DNA of 64,000 bases, from assembly GCA_003149575.1 (NCBI GenBank), contig QCWG01000001.1, positions 1,021,183 through 1,085,182 of the forward strand, in the 5' to 3' direction. The notes beneath the pieces are model-generated. The model was not told where the DNA came from and did not search any database. It saw only the letters and a list, made by a program, of their open reading frames with translations. Shown in pieces: positions 36,150 to 45,908 of the stretch (positions are counted from its first letter, which is position 1; every line of letters starts with the position of its first letter). This stretch comes from Altererythrobacter sp. XM-24bin4. GTDB taxonomy: Bacteria; Pseudomonadota; Alphaproteobacteria; Sphingomonadales; Sphingomonadaceae. Both the position numbers and the translations under genes were made by a program.

Positions 36150-37280
36150 ATGAACACGCACGAAACCCTTCACTCTGGCGACCTCTTCGAAAATCCCGCT
36201 GGCCTTGATGGATTTGAATTCGTTGAATTCTGCGCGCCCGAGAAGGGGCAGCTTGAAACGGTTTTTGAAGCAATGGGGTTCACTCATGTGGCTTCGCACC
36301 GTTCCAAGGACGTGCATCTGTGGCGTCAAGGCGGCATCAATTTGATCGCCAACTACGAGCCGCGCAGCGCGGCATGGTATTTCGCGCGCGAGCATGGACC
36401 GTCGGCATGCGGCATGGCGTTTCGTGTGCGCAACGCTGCCGCGGCCTGGGACCATCTGATGGAGCTGGGCGCAGAGCCGGTCGCAGTTGAAACGGGACCA
36501 ATGGAACTTGCGATCCCTGCAATCCGCGGCATCGGCGGCGCGATCCTATATCTGGTTGATCGTTACGAAGACGAGAATGGAGAGGGTCTGTCGATCTATG
36601 ACATCGATTTCGAATATTTGCCCGGCGTTGAAAAACACCCTGAAGGCGCAGGCTTCAAGCTGATCGATCACCTGACGCACAACGTCTACACCGGCCGGAT
36701 GAAGTACTGGGCCGACTATTACGAGAGCCTGTTCAATTTTCGCGAAATCCGCTTCTTCGACATTAAAGGCGAGTATACCGGCCTGACGTCCAAGGCGCTG
36801 ACCGCGCCTGACGGCAAGATCCGCATCCCGCTCAATGAAGAGGGCGAGGGCGGCAAGGGCCAGATCGAGGAATTCCTGCGCGAATTCAATGGTGAAGGCA
36901 TCCAGCATATCGCGCTGATCTGCGATGATCTGGTCGCTTGCTGGGACCGTCTTAAAGACATGGGCGTTCCCTTCATGAACGCGCCGCCTGTCACGTACTA
37001 CGAGATGCTCAATGAGCGTCTTCCGGGTCACGGAGAAGATGCTGAAGCGCTGAAGATGCGTGGTATCCTGCTCGATGGCACGACGGAGGGTGGTCAGCCC
37101 CGCCTGTTGCTACAGATTTTTGCAGAAGCGCAAGTTGGTCCGGTGTTTTTCGAATTCATTCAGCGCAAGGGCGACGATGGCTTCGGAGAAGGTAATTTCA
37201 AGGCGCTCTTCGAAAGCATCGAGCGTGACCAGATCGCGCGTGGTGTACTCGACACAAAGACTGCGGAGCCTGCAGAATGA
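36150..37280 (+). CDS. hppD: 4-hydroxyphenylpyruvate dioxygenase
   Basis: The 376-residue protein has the HPPD double-VOC fold. The iron ligands are in [14 protein letters not shown] (about residues 170-183), [11 protein letters not shown] (about 250-260) and [19 protein letters not shown] (about 334-352). The N-terminal half keeps [10 protein letters not shown] and the [13 protein letters not shown] strand. It converts 4-hydroxyphenylpyruvate to homogentisate in tyrosine breakdown. Its stop overlaps the next VOC gene (ATGA). The later pathway enzymes, maleylacetoacetate isomerase and fumarylacetoacetase, are encoded 9-11 kb away. Homogentisate dioxygenase is not in the window. Confidence 0.96.
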   Translation: MNTHETLHSGDLFENPAGLDGFEFVEFCAPEKGQLETVFEAMGFTHVASHRSKDVHLWRQGGINLIANYEPRSAAWYFAREHGPSACGMAFRVRNAAAAWDHLMELGAEPVAVETGPMELAIPAIRGIGGAILYLVDRYEDENGEGLSIYDIDFEYLPGVEKHPEGAGFKLIDHLTHNVYTGRMKYWADYYESLFNFREIRFFDIKGEYTGLTSKALTAPDGKIRIPLNEEGEGGKGQIEEFLREFNGEGIQHIALICDDLVACWDRLKDMGVPFMNAPPVTYYEMLNERLPGHGEDAEALKMRGILLDGTTEGGQPRLLLQIFAEAQVGPVFFEFIQRKGDDGFGEGNFKALFESIERDQIARGVLDTKTAEPAE

Positions 37281-37846
37281 CAGCAGCCATAAAGCCATCT
37301 GGCATCCATCATGCCGCCTATCGCTGCAAGGACGCAAAAGAAACTGTCGAATGGTACGGCCGTGTGCTGGGCATGGAATACACCACGGCCTTTGCTGAGG
37401 ATCATGTACCGTCAACTGGCGAGTATGATCCCTACATGCATGTCTTCCTTGATGCAGGTAACGGTAACATCCTCGCGTTCTTCGAACTGCCTAATCAGCC
37501 GACCATGGGCCGCGATGAAAACACCCCGGCATGGGTCCAGCATCTCGCCTTTCGGGTCGCATCGGAAGACGAATTGCTCGCTGCCAAGGCGCATATAGAA
37601 GCGCAAGGCATCGATGTGCTTGGCCCGACCCATCACGGCATCTTCAAGTCGATCTACTTCTTCGATCCCAACGGCCACCGGGTCGAGCTCGCCGCCGATA
37701 TCGGCACGGACGAGCAATACGCCGAGCTCAAACGCGTAGCGCCGCCGATGCTCGACGAATGGAGCCAAACCAAGAAGGCCCCGCGCCACGCCGACTGGCT
37801 GCATGAGATTGCGCACGCAGAGCACGGTCTGGAATCGCGCGACTAA
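37277..37846 (+). CDS. VOC family protein coupled to hppD
   Basis: The 189-residue protein has the VOC fold with [19 protein letters not shown] near 9-27, [14 protein letters not shown] near 87-100 and [16 protein letters not shown] near 125-140. This leaves the His-His-Glu metal triad intact. Relatives include extradiol ring-cleavage enzymes and glyoxalases. It starts inside the hppD stop (ATGA), so the two proteins should be made together, and a role in tyrosine or aromatic breakdown is likely. The exact reaction cannot be named. The last 40 residues are a charged helical tail. Confidence 0.85.
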   Translation: MTAAIKPSGIHHAAYRCKDAKETVEWYGRVLGMEYTTAFAEDHVPSTGEYDPYMHVFLDAGNGNILAFFELPNQPTMGRDENTPAWVQHLAFRVASEDELLAAKAHIEAQGIDVLGPTHHGIFKSIYFFDPNGHRVELAADIGTDEQYAELKRVAPPMLDEWSQTKKAPRHADWLHEIAHAEHGLESRD

Positions 37847-37910
37847 ACTGAAGTCAAATCGGCTTCGCGATAAGACGAATCTTGTTACGATGCCATTCAT
37901 ATGTTAACGT

Positions 37911-37932
37911 TCCCAAAAACCGGGTTTTGGGA
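37911..37932 (+). promoter_or_regulatory. Leader hairpin hiding a ribosome binding site
   Basis: TCCCAAAA and TTTTGGGA form a perfect 8-base stem with a 6-base loop. The right arm includes the GGGAG-type ribosome site of the gene starting at 37944. If it folds in the mRNA, it would reduce translation. Confidence 0.4.
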
Positions 37933-37943
37933 GCTCATGCACA

Positions 37944-39107
37944 ATGTGGAAACCGATAATCGCTGTGGCGGCATTGGCACTTATTGGCCTAAGCGCTGCC
38001 CCGCTATCTGCCGACCAAAATGTTATTGCAGAACTTGATGCGCAACTTCCAGGAACACTGGTCAACGACCCTACAAGGCTTGATTGGGAAAGTTATGGCA
38101 GTGATTTAGAGCGTAGTGTCGTCCAAGACGAGGCGATACCTGGCGGCGGCGTTGCTGTCCGCTTCGATATCAAGCGGGCGGACGAGTTTATCTACACTGC
38201 GGGGACCAACGTGCCTCTGACCAAACCGGTTCGCCGTGGCGATACCATTACTATCGGGTTCTATGCCCGAGCGATTGGAGCACAGACGGACGATGGTAGA
38301 GGCGTTCTGCGGGTTCGTTTCCAGCAAAATGCGCCACCCTATCCCGGTTTTGGAGAAAAGACGCTTTCTATTGGCAACGAATGGGAATGGTACGAAGTAA
38401 CCGCTGATGCCGAGCAGGGCTTGCGAAGGCAAGATGGAATCGTGGCTCTTCAATTTGGACGCACACGCCAAGTGCTCGAAATTGGACAGACCATCGTGGT
38501 ATCCGGATCAGGTCGGATAGCTTCGGACGTCCCCGCAGCGCCAACTCAGCCCACAGCTATAGCTGAACCCAAGCCTAAGCCGACGCCTATCCCTTTGGTT
38601 CGTGAAGAACCCTTGATCCCTGACGCCTTGCAGGGTGCAGGCGAACTGCTCAATGATCCGCGGGGCAGCGATTGGCGGGTGATAGGCGATATGGCGGCTG
38701 CGGAGCAGCGTGAAGAGCCAGCAATATGGCTCAATAGAGCAACGCGTTTCACTGTGGGCACCCCTTCCGATGATCCGGATTCGTTGTCGCTAGCGATCCC
38801 TCTCGACGCCTCGATCGAAGCTGGCGATAGTCTGCTAATTGCAGTGGCCGGAAGGACCGAACAGGCCATAACACCTGATCGCCGTGCGCGTGTAGAAGCC
38901 AAGATCGACGATCTGGAGCCAGGCCGTGGGAATTTTGCGCAGGCGCTTTTCCCATTGGGCGAAGACTGGCAACTGATCCGCCTGCGGGCCCAGTCGCCGC
39001 GTGCTTATGCTCCGAGAGCCGCGGAACTGGTGCTTAGTTTTGCTGGATATGCGCAGATCGTCGATATTGGGCCGGTCTACGTATTTCGAACAGAGCCGAC
39101 GGAATAG
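37944..39107 (+). CDS. Secreted protein with tandem jelly-roll-like domains
   Basis: I do not recognise a named family. The 387-residue product has a signal peptide (residues 1-23, cut near SAAPLSAD) and two repeats of about 165 residues joined by a Pro/Lys-rich linker (about 196-220). Repeat one has PGTLVNDPTRLDWESYGSD then VRRGDTITIGFYARAIG. Repeat two has GELLNDPRGSDWRVIGD then IEAGDSLLIAVAGRTE. The alternating beta-strand pattern and the GD..-I-FYAR strand resemble carbohydrate-binding or discoidin-like beta-sandwich domains. It should be periplasmic or extracellular. No enzyme motif is visible. Confidence 0.75.
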   Translation: MWKPIIAVAALALIGLSAAPLSADQNVIAELDAQLPGTLVNDPTRLDWESYGSDLERSVVQDEAIPGGGVAVRFDIKRADEFIYTAGTNVPLTKPVRRGDTITIGFYARAIGAQTDDGRGVLRVRFQQNAPPYPGFGEKTLSIGNEWEWYEVTADAEQGLRRQDGIVALQFGRTRQVLEIGQTIVVSGSGRIASDVPAAPTQPTAIAEPKPKPTPIPLVREEPLIPDALQGAGELLNDPRGSDWRVIGDMAAAEQREEPAIWLNRATRFTVGTPSDDPDSLSLAIPLDASIEAGDSLLIAVAGRTEQAITPDRRARVEAKIDDLEPGRGNFAQALFPLGEDWQLIRLRAQSPRAYAPRAAELVLSFAGYAQIVDIGPVYVFRTEPTE

Positions 39108-39192
39108 TGCCAAGGTAATAGATAACAAAAGCGCAGGGTGTGTCGGTTGCATTTTGCGCTATGAAAGCGGGATCTAAAGGAGATTCAGCTCT

Positions 39193-41121
39193 ATGACCGG
39201 CTTTGTTGCCCGCCCAGTACCTAGCTACCCAACGCATTGTGCGACCGAACAATATGACGCGATGTATGCGCGTTCGCTCCAAGATCCGGACGGTTTCTGG
39301 CTAGAGCAGGCTCAGCTGCTGGACTGGGTGCAGGCTCCAGACAAAGGCGGTGAATGGTCGTATGACCCTGTCGTTATCAAGTGGTTCGCGGACGGATCCC
39401 TTAACCTTTGCTACAATGCGGTGGACCGTCATGTTGATGCCGGGCGGGGCGATACGACTGCGCTGATTTTCGAGCCAGATGATCCAGCATCGCCGGGCCG
39501 CAGTCTGACCTATCGCGAGTTGCATGCCGAAGTGGTTCAGATGGCCAATGCGCTGAAATCGCTGGGTGTGACCAAAGGTGAACGCGTCACGATTTATATG
39601 CCGATGGTAATCGAAGGCGTACTGGCCATGCTCGCCTGCGCACGGATCGGTGCGATCCATTCAGTGGTATTCGGCGGGTTTTCTCCTGAAGCGCTTGCGG
39701 GGCGCATTGTCGATTGCGGCAGCCGGTTCGTGATTACGGCTGATAGTGGGCTCCGAGGATCAAAACCGATACCGCTGAAAGATAATGTCGATGCCGCGCT
39801 GAAGATCGACGGCGTCGATGTATCGGGCGTCTTGGTGGTCAAGCATACCGGCGCAGATGTTGCGATGAGTGAGTGCCGCGATAACTGGTATCATGAATTG
39901 AAATCTGACGCGGATTGCCCTTGCGAGGAAATGAATGCCGAGGATCCGCTATTCATTCTCTACACATCAGGATCGACCGGAAAGCCCAAGGGCGTGCTGC
40001 ACACCACCGGCGGATACGGCGTCTGGACCGCGACCACCTTCAACTACATATTCGATTATCAGCCCGGCGAGGTCTTCTGGTGCTCGGCCGATATTGGCTG
40101 GGTCACGGGCCACAGCTATATCGTGTACGGCCCGCTGATGAACGGCGCCACGCAGATCGTGTTTGAAGGCGTACCGAATTATCCGGACCATGGGCGTTTC
40201 TGGAACGTTATCGCCAAGCACAAGGTCAATATTTTCTACACTGCACCTACCGCTATTCGCGCACTGATGCGCGAGGGCGATAGCTTCGTGGAGGTGCATG
40301 ACCGGTCATCGCTGCGGCTGCTCGGCACAGTGGGCGAGCCGATCAATCCAGAGGCTTGGCGCTGGTACCACGAAGTGGTGGGCGAGGGGCGCTGCCCGAT
40401 CATCGACACTTGGTGGCAGACTGAAACCGGTGGCTGCATGATCACAACACTACCAGCGGCGCATCACATGAAGCCCGGCAGCGCGGGCAGGCCGTTCTTC
40501 GGTGTGCGGCCACAACTGGTGGGCAATGAAGGCGAAGTTCTGGACGGGGCAACCAGCGGCAATCTGTGCATCACGCACAGCTGGCCAGGCCAAGCGCGCA
40601 CCGTTTACGGTGATCACGAGCGGTTCGTGCAGACCTATTTCAGCACCTATCATGGCAAGTATTTCACCGGCGATGGATGTCGCCGCGATGAAGACGGATA
40701 TTACTGGATCACGGGCCGCGTAGACGATGTGATCAACGTTTCCGGACACCGGATGGGCACTGCAGAGGTGGAAAGTGCGCTGGTATTACATCCGCTTGTT
40801 TGCGAGGCGGCGGTCGTGGGATATCCGCACGACATCAAGGGGCAAGGTATCTATTGCTATGTTACCCTGAATGCCGATGCTGAAGTTACGGACGATTTGG
40901 TCGCTGAGCTGCGCCAGCATGTGCGCAAGGAAATCGGCCCCATCGCCACGCCCGATCACATCCACTTAACGCCCGCGTTGCCAAAGACTCGCAGCGGCAA
41001 GATCATGCGGCGTATCCTCCGCAAGATTGCAGAGAATGACTACGGCTCGCTGGGCGACACCTCTACGCTGGCTGATCCGAGCGTGGTCGAAAGCCTGATT
41101 GAGGGGCGACAGAATCGGTAG
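39193..41121 (+). CDS. acs: Acetyl-CoA synthetase (AMP-forming)
   Basis: The 642-residue adenylate-forming enzyme shows the Acs N-terminus with [33 protein letters not shown], the P-loop-like [19 protein letters not shown] near 257-275, [10 protein letters not shown] near 410 and the C-terminal [11 protein letters not shown], whose lysine is the acetylation switch of the family. It makes acetyl-CoA from acetate, ATP and CoA through acetyl-AMP. It ends 3 bases from the convergent acetate-type symporter gene, so uptake and activation are encoded together. Propionate is a possible alternative substrate. Confidence 0.95.
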   Translation: MTGFVARPVPSYPTHCATEQYDAMYARSLQDPDGFWLEQAQLLDWVQAPDKGGEWSYDPVVIKWFADGSLNLCYNAVDRHVDAGRGDTTALIFEPDDPASPGRSLTYRELHAEVVQMANALKSLGVTKGERVTIYMPMVIEGVLAMLACARIGAIHSVVFGGFSPEALAGRIVDCGSRFVITADSGLRGSKPIPLKDNVDAALKIDGVDVSGVLVVKHTGADVAMSECRDNWYHELKSDADCPCEEMNAEDPLFILYTSGSTGKPKGVLHTTGGYGVWTATTFNYIFDYQPGEVFWCSADIGWVTGHSYIVYGPLMNGATQIVFEGVPNYPDHGRFWNVIAKHKVNIFYTAPTAIRALMREGDSFVEVHDRSSLRLLGTVGEPINPEAWRWYHEVVGEGRCPIIDTWWQTETGGCMITTLPAAHHMKPGSAGRPFFGVRPQLVGNEGEVLDGATSGNLCITHSWPGQARTVYGDHERFVQTYFSTYHGKYFTGDGCRRDEDGYYWITGRVDDVINVSGHRMGTAEVESALVLHPLVCEAAVVGYPHDIKGQGIYCYVTLNADAEVTDDLVAELRQHVRKEIGPIATPDHIHLTPALPKTRSGKIMRRILRKIAENDYGSLGDTSTLADPSVVESLIEGRQNR

Positions 41122-41124
41122 AGA

Positions 41125-42900
41125 CTAATGCACCCGTGCGGCCCCAGAACCGCGCGGTACACGGATATTCTCGACCAAGGCATCGATTTCTGCGGGCGGT
41201 TTGGCGGTCATCCGTGCGACCCCGATCGCAACGGCGAAGTTCAATACCATTCCGACCACGCCGATTCCTTCAGGCGAAATGCCGAACAGCCAATTTTCGG
41301 CTGTGTTTGCGGCTGGCTCCCACAGCTTAAAGTAAGCGATGTAGAGGAATGTCGAAGTCAGGCCCGCTACCATCCCTGCAATCGCGCCTTCGCGGTTCAT
41401 ACGCTTGCTAAAAATACCCATAAAGATCGCCGGGAACAGGCTTGCGGCAGCGAGGCCAAAGGCGAAAGCGACCACTTGCGCCACCCATCCCGGCGGATAG
41501 ATCCCGAGATATCCCGCAACCACAATAGCTGCAGTTGCAGCGATGCGCGCCGCCAACAGTTCACCCTTCTCGGATATGTCGGGCTTGAGAGTGGACTTTA
41601 GCAGATCGTGGCTGACCGAACTTGAAATGACCAGCAGCAGTCCGGCAGCTGTGGACAGCGCGGCGGCTAAGCCGCCAGCGGCCACCAGCGCGATTACCCA
41701 TCCGGGCAGGTTGCCAATCTCGGGGTTCGCCAGAACCATTATGTCGCGGTCGACATAAACTTCGTTTTCATTGACCGTCGCCATGTTGTCGAGCAGCCGC
41801 TCTCCCGAATTGCCAACGCCACTCTCGCTAAATTCGGGGCTGCCTGCGAATGCGTCGCCGGCCCGGTATTGCATGACGCCATCACCATTCTTGTCGCGCC
41901 AGGCAATCAGGTCATTGGCTTCCCAATTGGTGAACCACTCGGGCGCTTCGGCATATTGTGTCTCATTGACGGTATCGACAAAGTTGAGCCGTGCGAATGC
42001 GCCTACTGGCCCTGCTGTGGTGTAAAGCAGCGCGATAAAGATCAGCGCCCACCCGGCCGAGCGGCGCGCATCCGATGCCTTGGGTACGGTGAAAAAGCGC
42101 ACGATCACATGGGGTAGGCCTGCAGTGCCAACCATAAGCGCCAGCGTAATGCAGAACACATCAATCATCGACTTGCTGCCTTTAGTATATTGCCCGAACC
42201 CTAGGTCCATCAGGACAAGATTGAGCTTTTCCAGCACGTACAGACTGCTGCCATCGCTGACCTGTGAGCCCAGCCCAAACTGCGGGATCGGATTGCCGGT
42301 GATCATGAAGCTCAGGAAGAAGGCTGGCACCATATAGGCGAAGATCAGTACGCAATATTGCGCGACCTGAGTGTAGGTGATGCCCTTCATCCCGCCCAGG
42401 ACCGCATAGACAAACACTATGCCCATGCCGATGATCACGCCCCACAGGATTGGCACATCCAGAAAGCGGCTAAACACGATGCCCACGCCGCGCATCTGGC
42501 CTGCGATATAGGTGAAGCTGATAAAGATCAGGCAAATCACCGCGACCACACGTGCAGCCTTGGAATAATACCGCGTGCCAATGAAATCCGGAACTGTGAA
42601 CTGGCCAAATTTGCGCAGGTACGGCGCAAGCAGTAGCGCGAGCAGCACATAGCCGCCGGTCCAACCCATCAAGTAAACCGAGCCATCATAGCCTGCGAAA
42701 GCGATGATGCCCGCCATCGAAATGAAGCTTGCCGCGCTCATCCAGTCGGCTGCGGTTGCCATGCCGTTGACAACCGGATTTACACCTCCGCCAGCGACGT
42801 AGAATTCCTTTGTCGAGCTTGCGCGGCTCCAGATGGCAATGCCGATGTAGAGCGCAAAACTCGCACCGACGAAGAGATAGATCAGTGTTTGCGTCTCCAT
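41125..42900 (-). CDS. Sodium:solute symporter, acetate/ActP-like
   Basis: The 591-residue SSS protein has about 13 helices. Its N-terminal segment includes EFYVAGGGVNPVVNGMATAA and the substrate region QMRGVGIVFSRFL. Between helices it carries a soluble insert of about 75 residues (roughly 315-390) with DKNGDGVMQYRAGD, an EF-hand- or dockerin-like loop. This form, paired with a DUF4212 small subunit, is that of the VC_2705-type symporter group, probably for acetate or other short carboxylates. Its ATG shares one base with the stop of the DUF4212 gene. It converges on acs. Confidence 0.9.
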   Translation of the reverse strand: METQTLIYLFVGASFALYIGIAIWSRASSTKEFYVAGGGVNPVVNGMATAADWMSAASFISMAGIIAFAGYDGSVYLMGWTGGYVLLALLLAPYLRKFGQFTVPDFIGTRYYSKAARVVAVICLIFISFTYIAGQMRGVGIVFSRFLDVPILWGVIIGMGIVFVYAVLGGMKGITYTQVAQYCVLIFAYMVPAFFLSFMITGNPIPQFGLGSQVSDGSSLYVLEKLNLVLMDLGFGQYTKGSKSMIDVFCITLALMVGTAGLPHVIVRFFTVPKASDARRSAGWALIFIALLYTTAGPVGAFARLNFVDTVNETQYAEAPEWFTNWEANDLIAWRDKNGDGVMQYRAGDAFAGSPEFSESGVGNSGERLLDNMATVNENEVYVDRDIMVLANPEIGNLPGWVIALVAAGGLAAALSTAAGLLLVISSSVSHDLLKSTLKPDISEKGELLAARIAATAAIVVAGYLGIYPPGWVAQVVAFAFGLAAASLFPAIFMGIFSKRMNREGAIAGMVAGLTSTFLYIAYFKLWEPAANTAENWLFGISPEGIGVVGMVLNFAVAIGVARMTAKPPAEIDALVENIRVPRGSGAARVH

Positions 42901-43217
42901 TAACCGGCCCCACCTTCCATAGAGGCAGCGACTTCGTCGTCATCATCAAGGTTAAAACTTTGTTCGATCTTGTGAATTCGCCAATTGTAGAAGAATATCA
43001 GAGCGATGAAGGTGTAAATTGACCCTTGCTGCGCAAACCAGAAGCCAAGCGGATAGCCCCCCAGCATGAACTGATCGAGCCAGTCTCGAAACAGGATACC
43101 TGCACCGAAAGAGACGGCGAACCAGATCGCCATGAGCGTGAGCAACAGTCGAATATTCGCTGTCCAATAGAGGCTATTTGATTCGCCCGCTGCGGATTCG
43201 TGCTCGTGTTCGCTCAT
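42900..43217 (-). CDS. DUF4212 small subunit of the sodium symporter
   Basis: The 105-residue protein has a charged N-terminus rich in Glu and His, two transmembrane helices (about 25-47 and 60-85) and a tail of acidic residues. The LYWTANIRLLL start and the WFAQQGSIYTFIALIFFYNW helix are typical of DUF4212 partners of SSS symporters. It probably assembles with the symporter encoded immediately downstream (TAATG junction at 42898-42902). ATG 43217 has GGAGGGG upstream. Confidence 0.9.
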   Translation of the reverse strand: MSEHEHESAAGESNSLYWTANIRLLLTLMAIWFAVSFGAGILFRDWLDQFMLGGYPLGFWFAQQGSIYTFIALIFFYNWRIHKIEQSFNLDDDDEVAASMEGGAG

Positions 43218-43349
43218 ACTGTCCCCTCCAAGGCAATGCATGGCAGCTTTCCTTTGAATTTGTCCAGTCACAGTCATTTGGTCGCACCTTGGCGATGGAC
43301 CTTGATACACAGGCTGGTAAGACCTTCGCCCGACTCCAAGGAGACCCAA

Positions 43350-44783
43350 GTGACTGATTATCCCCAACTCGAACTTCTTATTGGCGGCGAAGCAATTGGC
43401 GCTGCTGGTCGCGAGACGATCGACGTGCTTGATCCGGCCAGCGGCGATGTCATCGCAGCATTGCCTGCAGCGACCGCGGCGGATCTTGATGCGGCGCTGG
43501 ATTCAGTTTCAAAAGGATTCAAAAGCTGGCGCAAGACATCTGCTGACGAACGCGAAGCAGTGCTGCGCAAAGGTGCTGCACTGATCCGCGAACGCGCCAA
43601 GGAAATCGGTGCGGCAATCACCCTAGAGCAGGGCAAGCCGTTCAAGGAAGCTGTAGGCGAGACGATTTACTGCGCCATGCTGCTGGAATTCTATGCGGGT
43701 GAATGCAAACGGCTATATGGTCGCACACTTGTTCGTCCCGATGGTCAGCGCGCAGAAGTAAGGTATGAGCCTGTCGGTCCGGTGGCGGGTTTTTCAGCAT
43801 GGAATTTCCCGGCATTGAACGTGATGCGCAAGGTGGGCGGTCCGCTGGCGGCAGGTTGCTCAGTCATCGTCAAACCGTCCGAGGAAACACCCGCAGGCGG
43901 TCTCGGCATCGTCAAGGCGCTGCACGACGCAGGTGTTCCAGGAGAGGTGCTGCAATGCGTTTTCGGCGTTCCATCGGACATCAGCGAACACTTGCTGGCC
44001 AGCCCGGTGATCCGCAAAGTGACCTTCACCGGATCAACAGCGGTCGGCAAGCATCTGGCCAAATTGGCTGCCGAGGATTTGAAGCGCACTACGATGGAAC
44101 TGGGCGGCCACGGCCCAGTCCTGATTTTCAACGATGCCGACATTGACAAGGCGCTCGACACCATGTCCGCCAACAAGTTCCGCAATGCGGGGCAGGTATG
44201 TGTCAGCCCAACGCGCTTTCTGGTCGAAGAAGATGTCTTCGAACGCTTCCGTGACGGGTTCGTTGAACGAGCAAAAGCGATCAAGGTTGGCAATGGCATG
44301 GATGGGGATACGCAGATGGGCCCGATGGCAAGTCAGCGTGGCCCGGATGGTATTCAGGCGAAGCTTGCGGACGCGCTGGACAAAGGCGCGAAGTTTGAAG
44401 CCGGCGGCAACCGGATCGGCAATCAGGGCTTCTTCCATGAGCCGACAGTGCTCTCCGAAGTCCCGCTGGATGCCGAGATCATGAACGAAGAGCCGTTCGG
44501 TCCGGTTGCGTTGATCAACCCGATGAAGGGCGAAGCTGCGATGGTCGAGGAGGCGAACCGGCTGCCATACGGCTTGGCGGCATATGCCTGGACACAAGAT
44601 GCCGGGCGCCGGATGCGCATGGCTAGTGATATCGAAGCGGGTATGGTCGCAATCAACAACGGTTCGGTCAGTGCCGCCGATGCGCCCTTCGGCGGAGTCA
44701 AATGGTCCGGTTCCGGCTTGGAAGATGGCGCAGAGGGCGTGACCGCCTGTCTCGTTTCAAAGACCGTGCATGAAAGCGCCTAG
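43350..44783 (+). CDS. NAD(P)-dependent aldehyde dehydrogenase (succinate-semialdehyde type)
   Basis: The 477-residue protein has the ALDH fold: GFSAWNFPALNVMRKVGGP for cofactor binding, FTGSTAVGKHLAKLA, the base Glu in MELGGHGPVL near 252, the catalytic Cys in NAGQVCVSPTRFL near 285, and EEPFGPVALI. Its closest style is succinate-semialdehyde or ketoglutarate-semialdehyde dehydrogenase, but the exact aldehyde is unknown. The start is GTG 43350, six bases after AAGGAG. Upstream in-frame ATGs give an unlikely 50-residue extension. It lies 12 bases before the formaldehyde dehydrogenase gene. Confidence 0.9.
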   Translation: MTDYPQLELLIGGEAIGAAGRETIDVLDPASGDVIAALPAATAADLDAALDSVSKGFKSWRKTSADEREAVLRKGAALIRERAKEIGAAITLEQGKPFKEAVGETIYCAMLLEFYAGECKRLYGRTLVRPDGQRAEVRYEPVGPVAGFSAWNFPALNVMRKVGGPLAAGCSVIVKPSEETPAGGLGIVKALHDAGVPGEVLQCVFGVPSDISEHLLASPVIRKVTFTGSTAVGKHLAKLAAEDLKRTTMELGGHGPVLIFNDADIDKALDTMSANKFRNAGQVCVSPTRFLVEEDVFERFRDGFVERAKAIKVGNGMDGDTQMGPMASQRGPDGIQAKLADALDKGAKFEAGGNRIGNQGFFHEPTVLSEVPLDAEIMNEEPFGPVALINPMKGEAAMVEEANRLPYGLAAYAWTQDAGRRMRMASDIEAGMVAINNGSVSAADAPFGGVKWSGSGLEDGAEGVTACLVSKTVHESA

Positions 44784-44795
44784 GGGAGACAAGGT

Positions 44796-45908
44796 ATGAA
44801 AACACGCGCCGCCGTGGCTTTCGAAGCGAAGCAGCCGCTTGAGATTGTCGAGCTGGATCTGGAAGGCCCCAAGGCGGGTGAAGTGCTGGTCGAGATCATG
44901 GCGACCGGTATTTGCCACACCGATGCCTATACGCTTGATGGCTTCGACAGCGAAGGCATCTTCCCCAGCGTGCTGGGCCACGAAGGGGCGGGCATCGTGC
45001 GCGAAGTCGGCCCCGGTGTCACCAGCGTGAAGCCAGATGATCACGTGATCCCGCTTTACACACCCGAATGCCGCCAGTGTAAATCCTGCCTTTCCGGCAA
45101 GACGAACCTGTGCACCGCGATCCGCGCGACACAGGGGCAGGGGTTGATGCCGGACGGTACCAGTCGCTTCAGTTACAAGGGGCAGACGATCTTCTACTAC
45201 ATGGGCTGTTCGACCTTTTCGAACTTCACTGTCCTGCCCGAGATCGCTGTGGCCAAGATTCGCGAGGACGCCCCGTTCCAGACCAGCTGCTACATCGGCT
45301 GCGGAGTGACGACAGGTGTCGGCGCCGTGACCAATACCGCCAAAGTGCAGGTGGGCGACAATGTGGTGGTGTTCGGCCTCGGCGGCATCGGCCTCAATGT
45401 GATCCAGGGCGCGCGGCTGGCTGGCGCGAACAAGATCATCGGCATCGACATCAATGAGACCCGCGAGGAATGGGGCCGCAAGTTCGGCATGACCGATTTC
45501 CTCAACACGCGTGGCATGAGCCGCGACGACATCGTTGCCAAGGTGGTGGCCATGACCGATGGCGGCGCGGATTACACCTTTGACTGCACCGGAAACACCG
45601 AAGTGATGCGCACCGCTCTGGAATGCTGCCACCGTGGTTGGGGAACCAGCGTGATCATCGGCGTGGCCGAAGCGGGCAAGGAAATAGCTACCCGCCCGTT
45701 TCAGCTGGTGACAGGACGCAACTGGCGCGGTACCGCATTTGGCGGAGCCAAGGGTCGCACCGACGTTCCGAAAATCGTTGACTGGTACATGGACGGGAAG
45801 ATCCAGATCGACCCCATGATTACTCATGTGCTGAGCCTCGAAGAGATCAACAAGGGCTTCGACCTGATGCATGCAGGCGAGAGCATCCGGAGCGTGGTGG
45901 TGTACTGA
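44796..45908 (+). CDS. frmA: S-(hydroxymethyl)glutathione dehydrogenase / class III alcohol dehydrogenase
   Basis: The 370-residue zinc enzyme has the class III ADH pattern: [20 protein letters not shown] near 45, [13 protein letters not shown] near 64, and the structural zinc segment [17 protein letters not shown] near 90-106. It also has [13 protein letters not shown], the cofactor fold [17 protein letters not shown], and a closing [10 protein letters not shown]. It oxidises S-hydroxymethylglutathione formed from formaldehyde, and also S-nitrosoglutathione. It ends TGATG into the cupin gene. The usual S-formylglutathione hydrolase gene is not next to it. Confidence 0.96.
   Translation: MKTRAAVAFEAKQPLEIVELDLEGPKAGEVLVEIMATGICHTDAYTLDGFDSEGIFPSVLGHEGAGIVREVGPGVTSVKPDDHVIPLYTPECRQCKSCLSGKTNLCTAIRATQGQGLMPDGTSRFSYKGQTIFYYMGCSTFSNFTVLPEIAVAKIREDAPFQTSCYIGCGVTTGVGAVTNTAKVQVGDNVVVFGLGGIGLNVIQGARLAGANKIIGIDINETREEWGRKFGMTDFLNTRGMSRDDIVAKVVAMTDGGADYTFDCTGNTEVMRTALECCHRGWGTSVIIGVAEAGKEIATRPFQLVTGRNWRGTAFGGAKGRTDVPKIVDWYMDGKIQIDPMITHVLSLEEINKGFDLMHAGESIRSVVVY

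Noticed and set aside
44757..45872. A 371-codon minus-strand open frame
   Set aside because: It is the exact antisense of frmA. The plus-strand protein has unmistakable zinc-ADH motifs, and the antisense frame is a by-product of its codon use.
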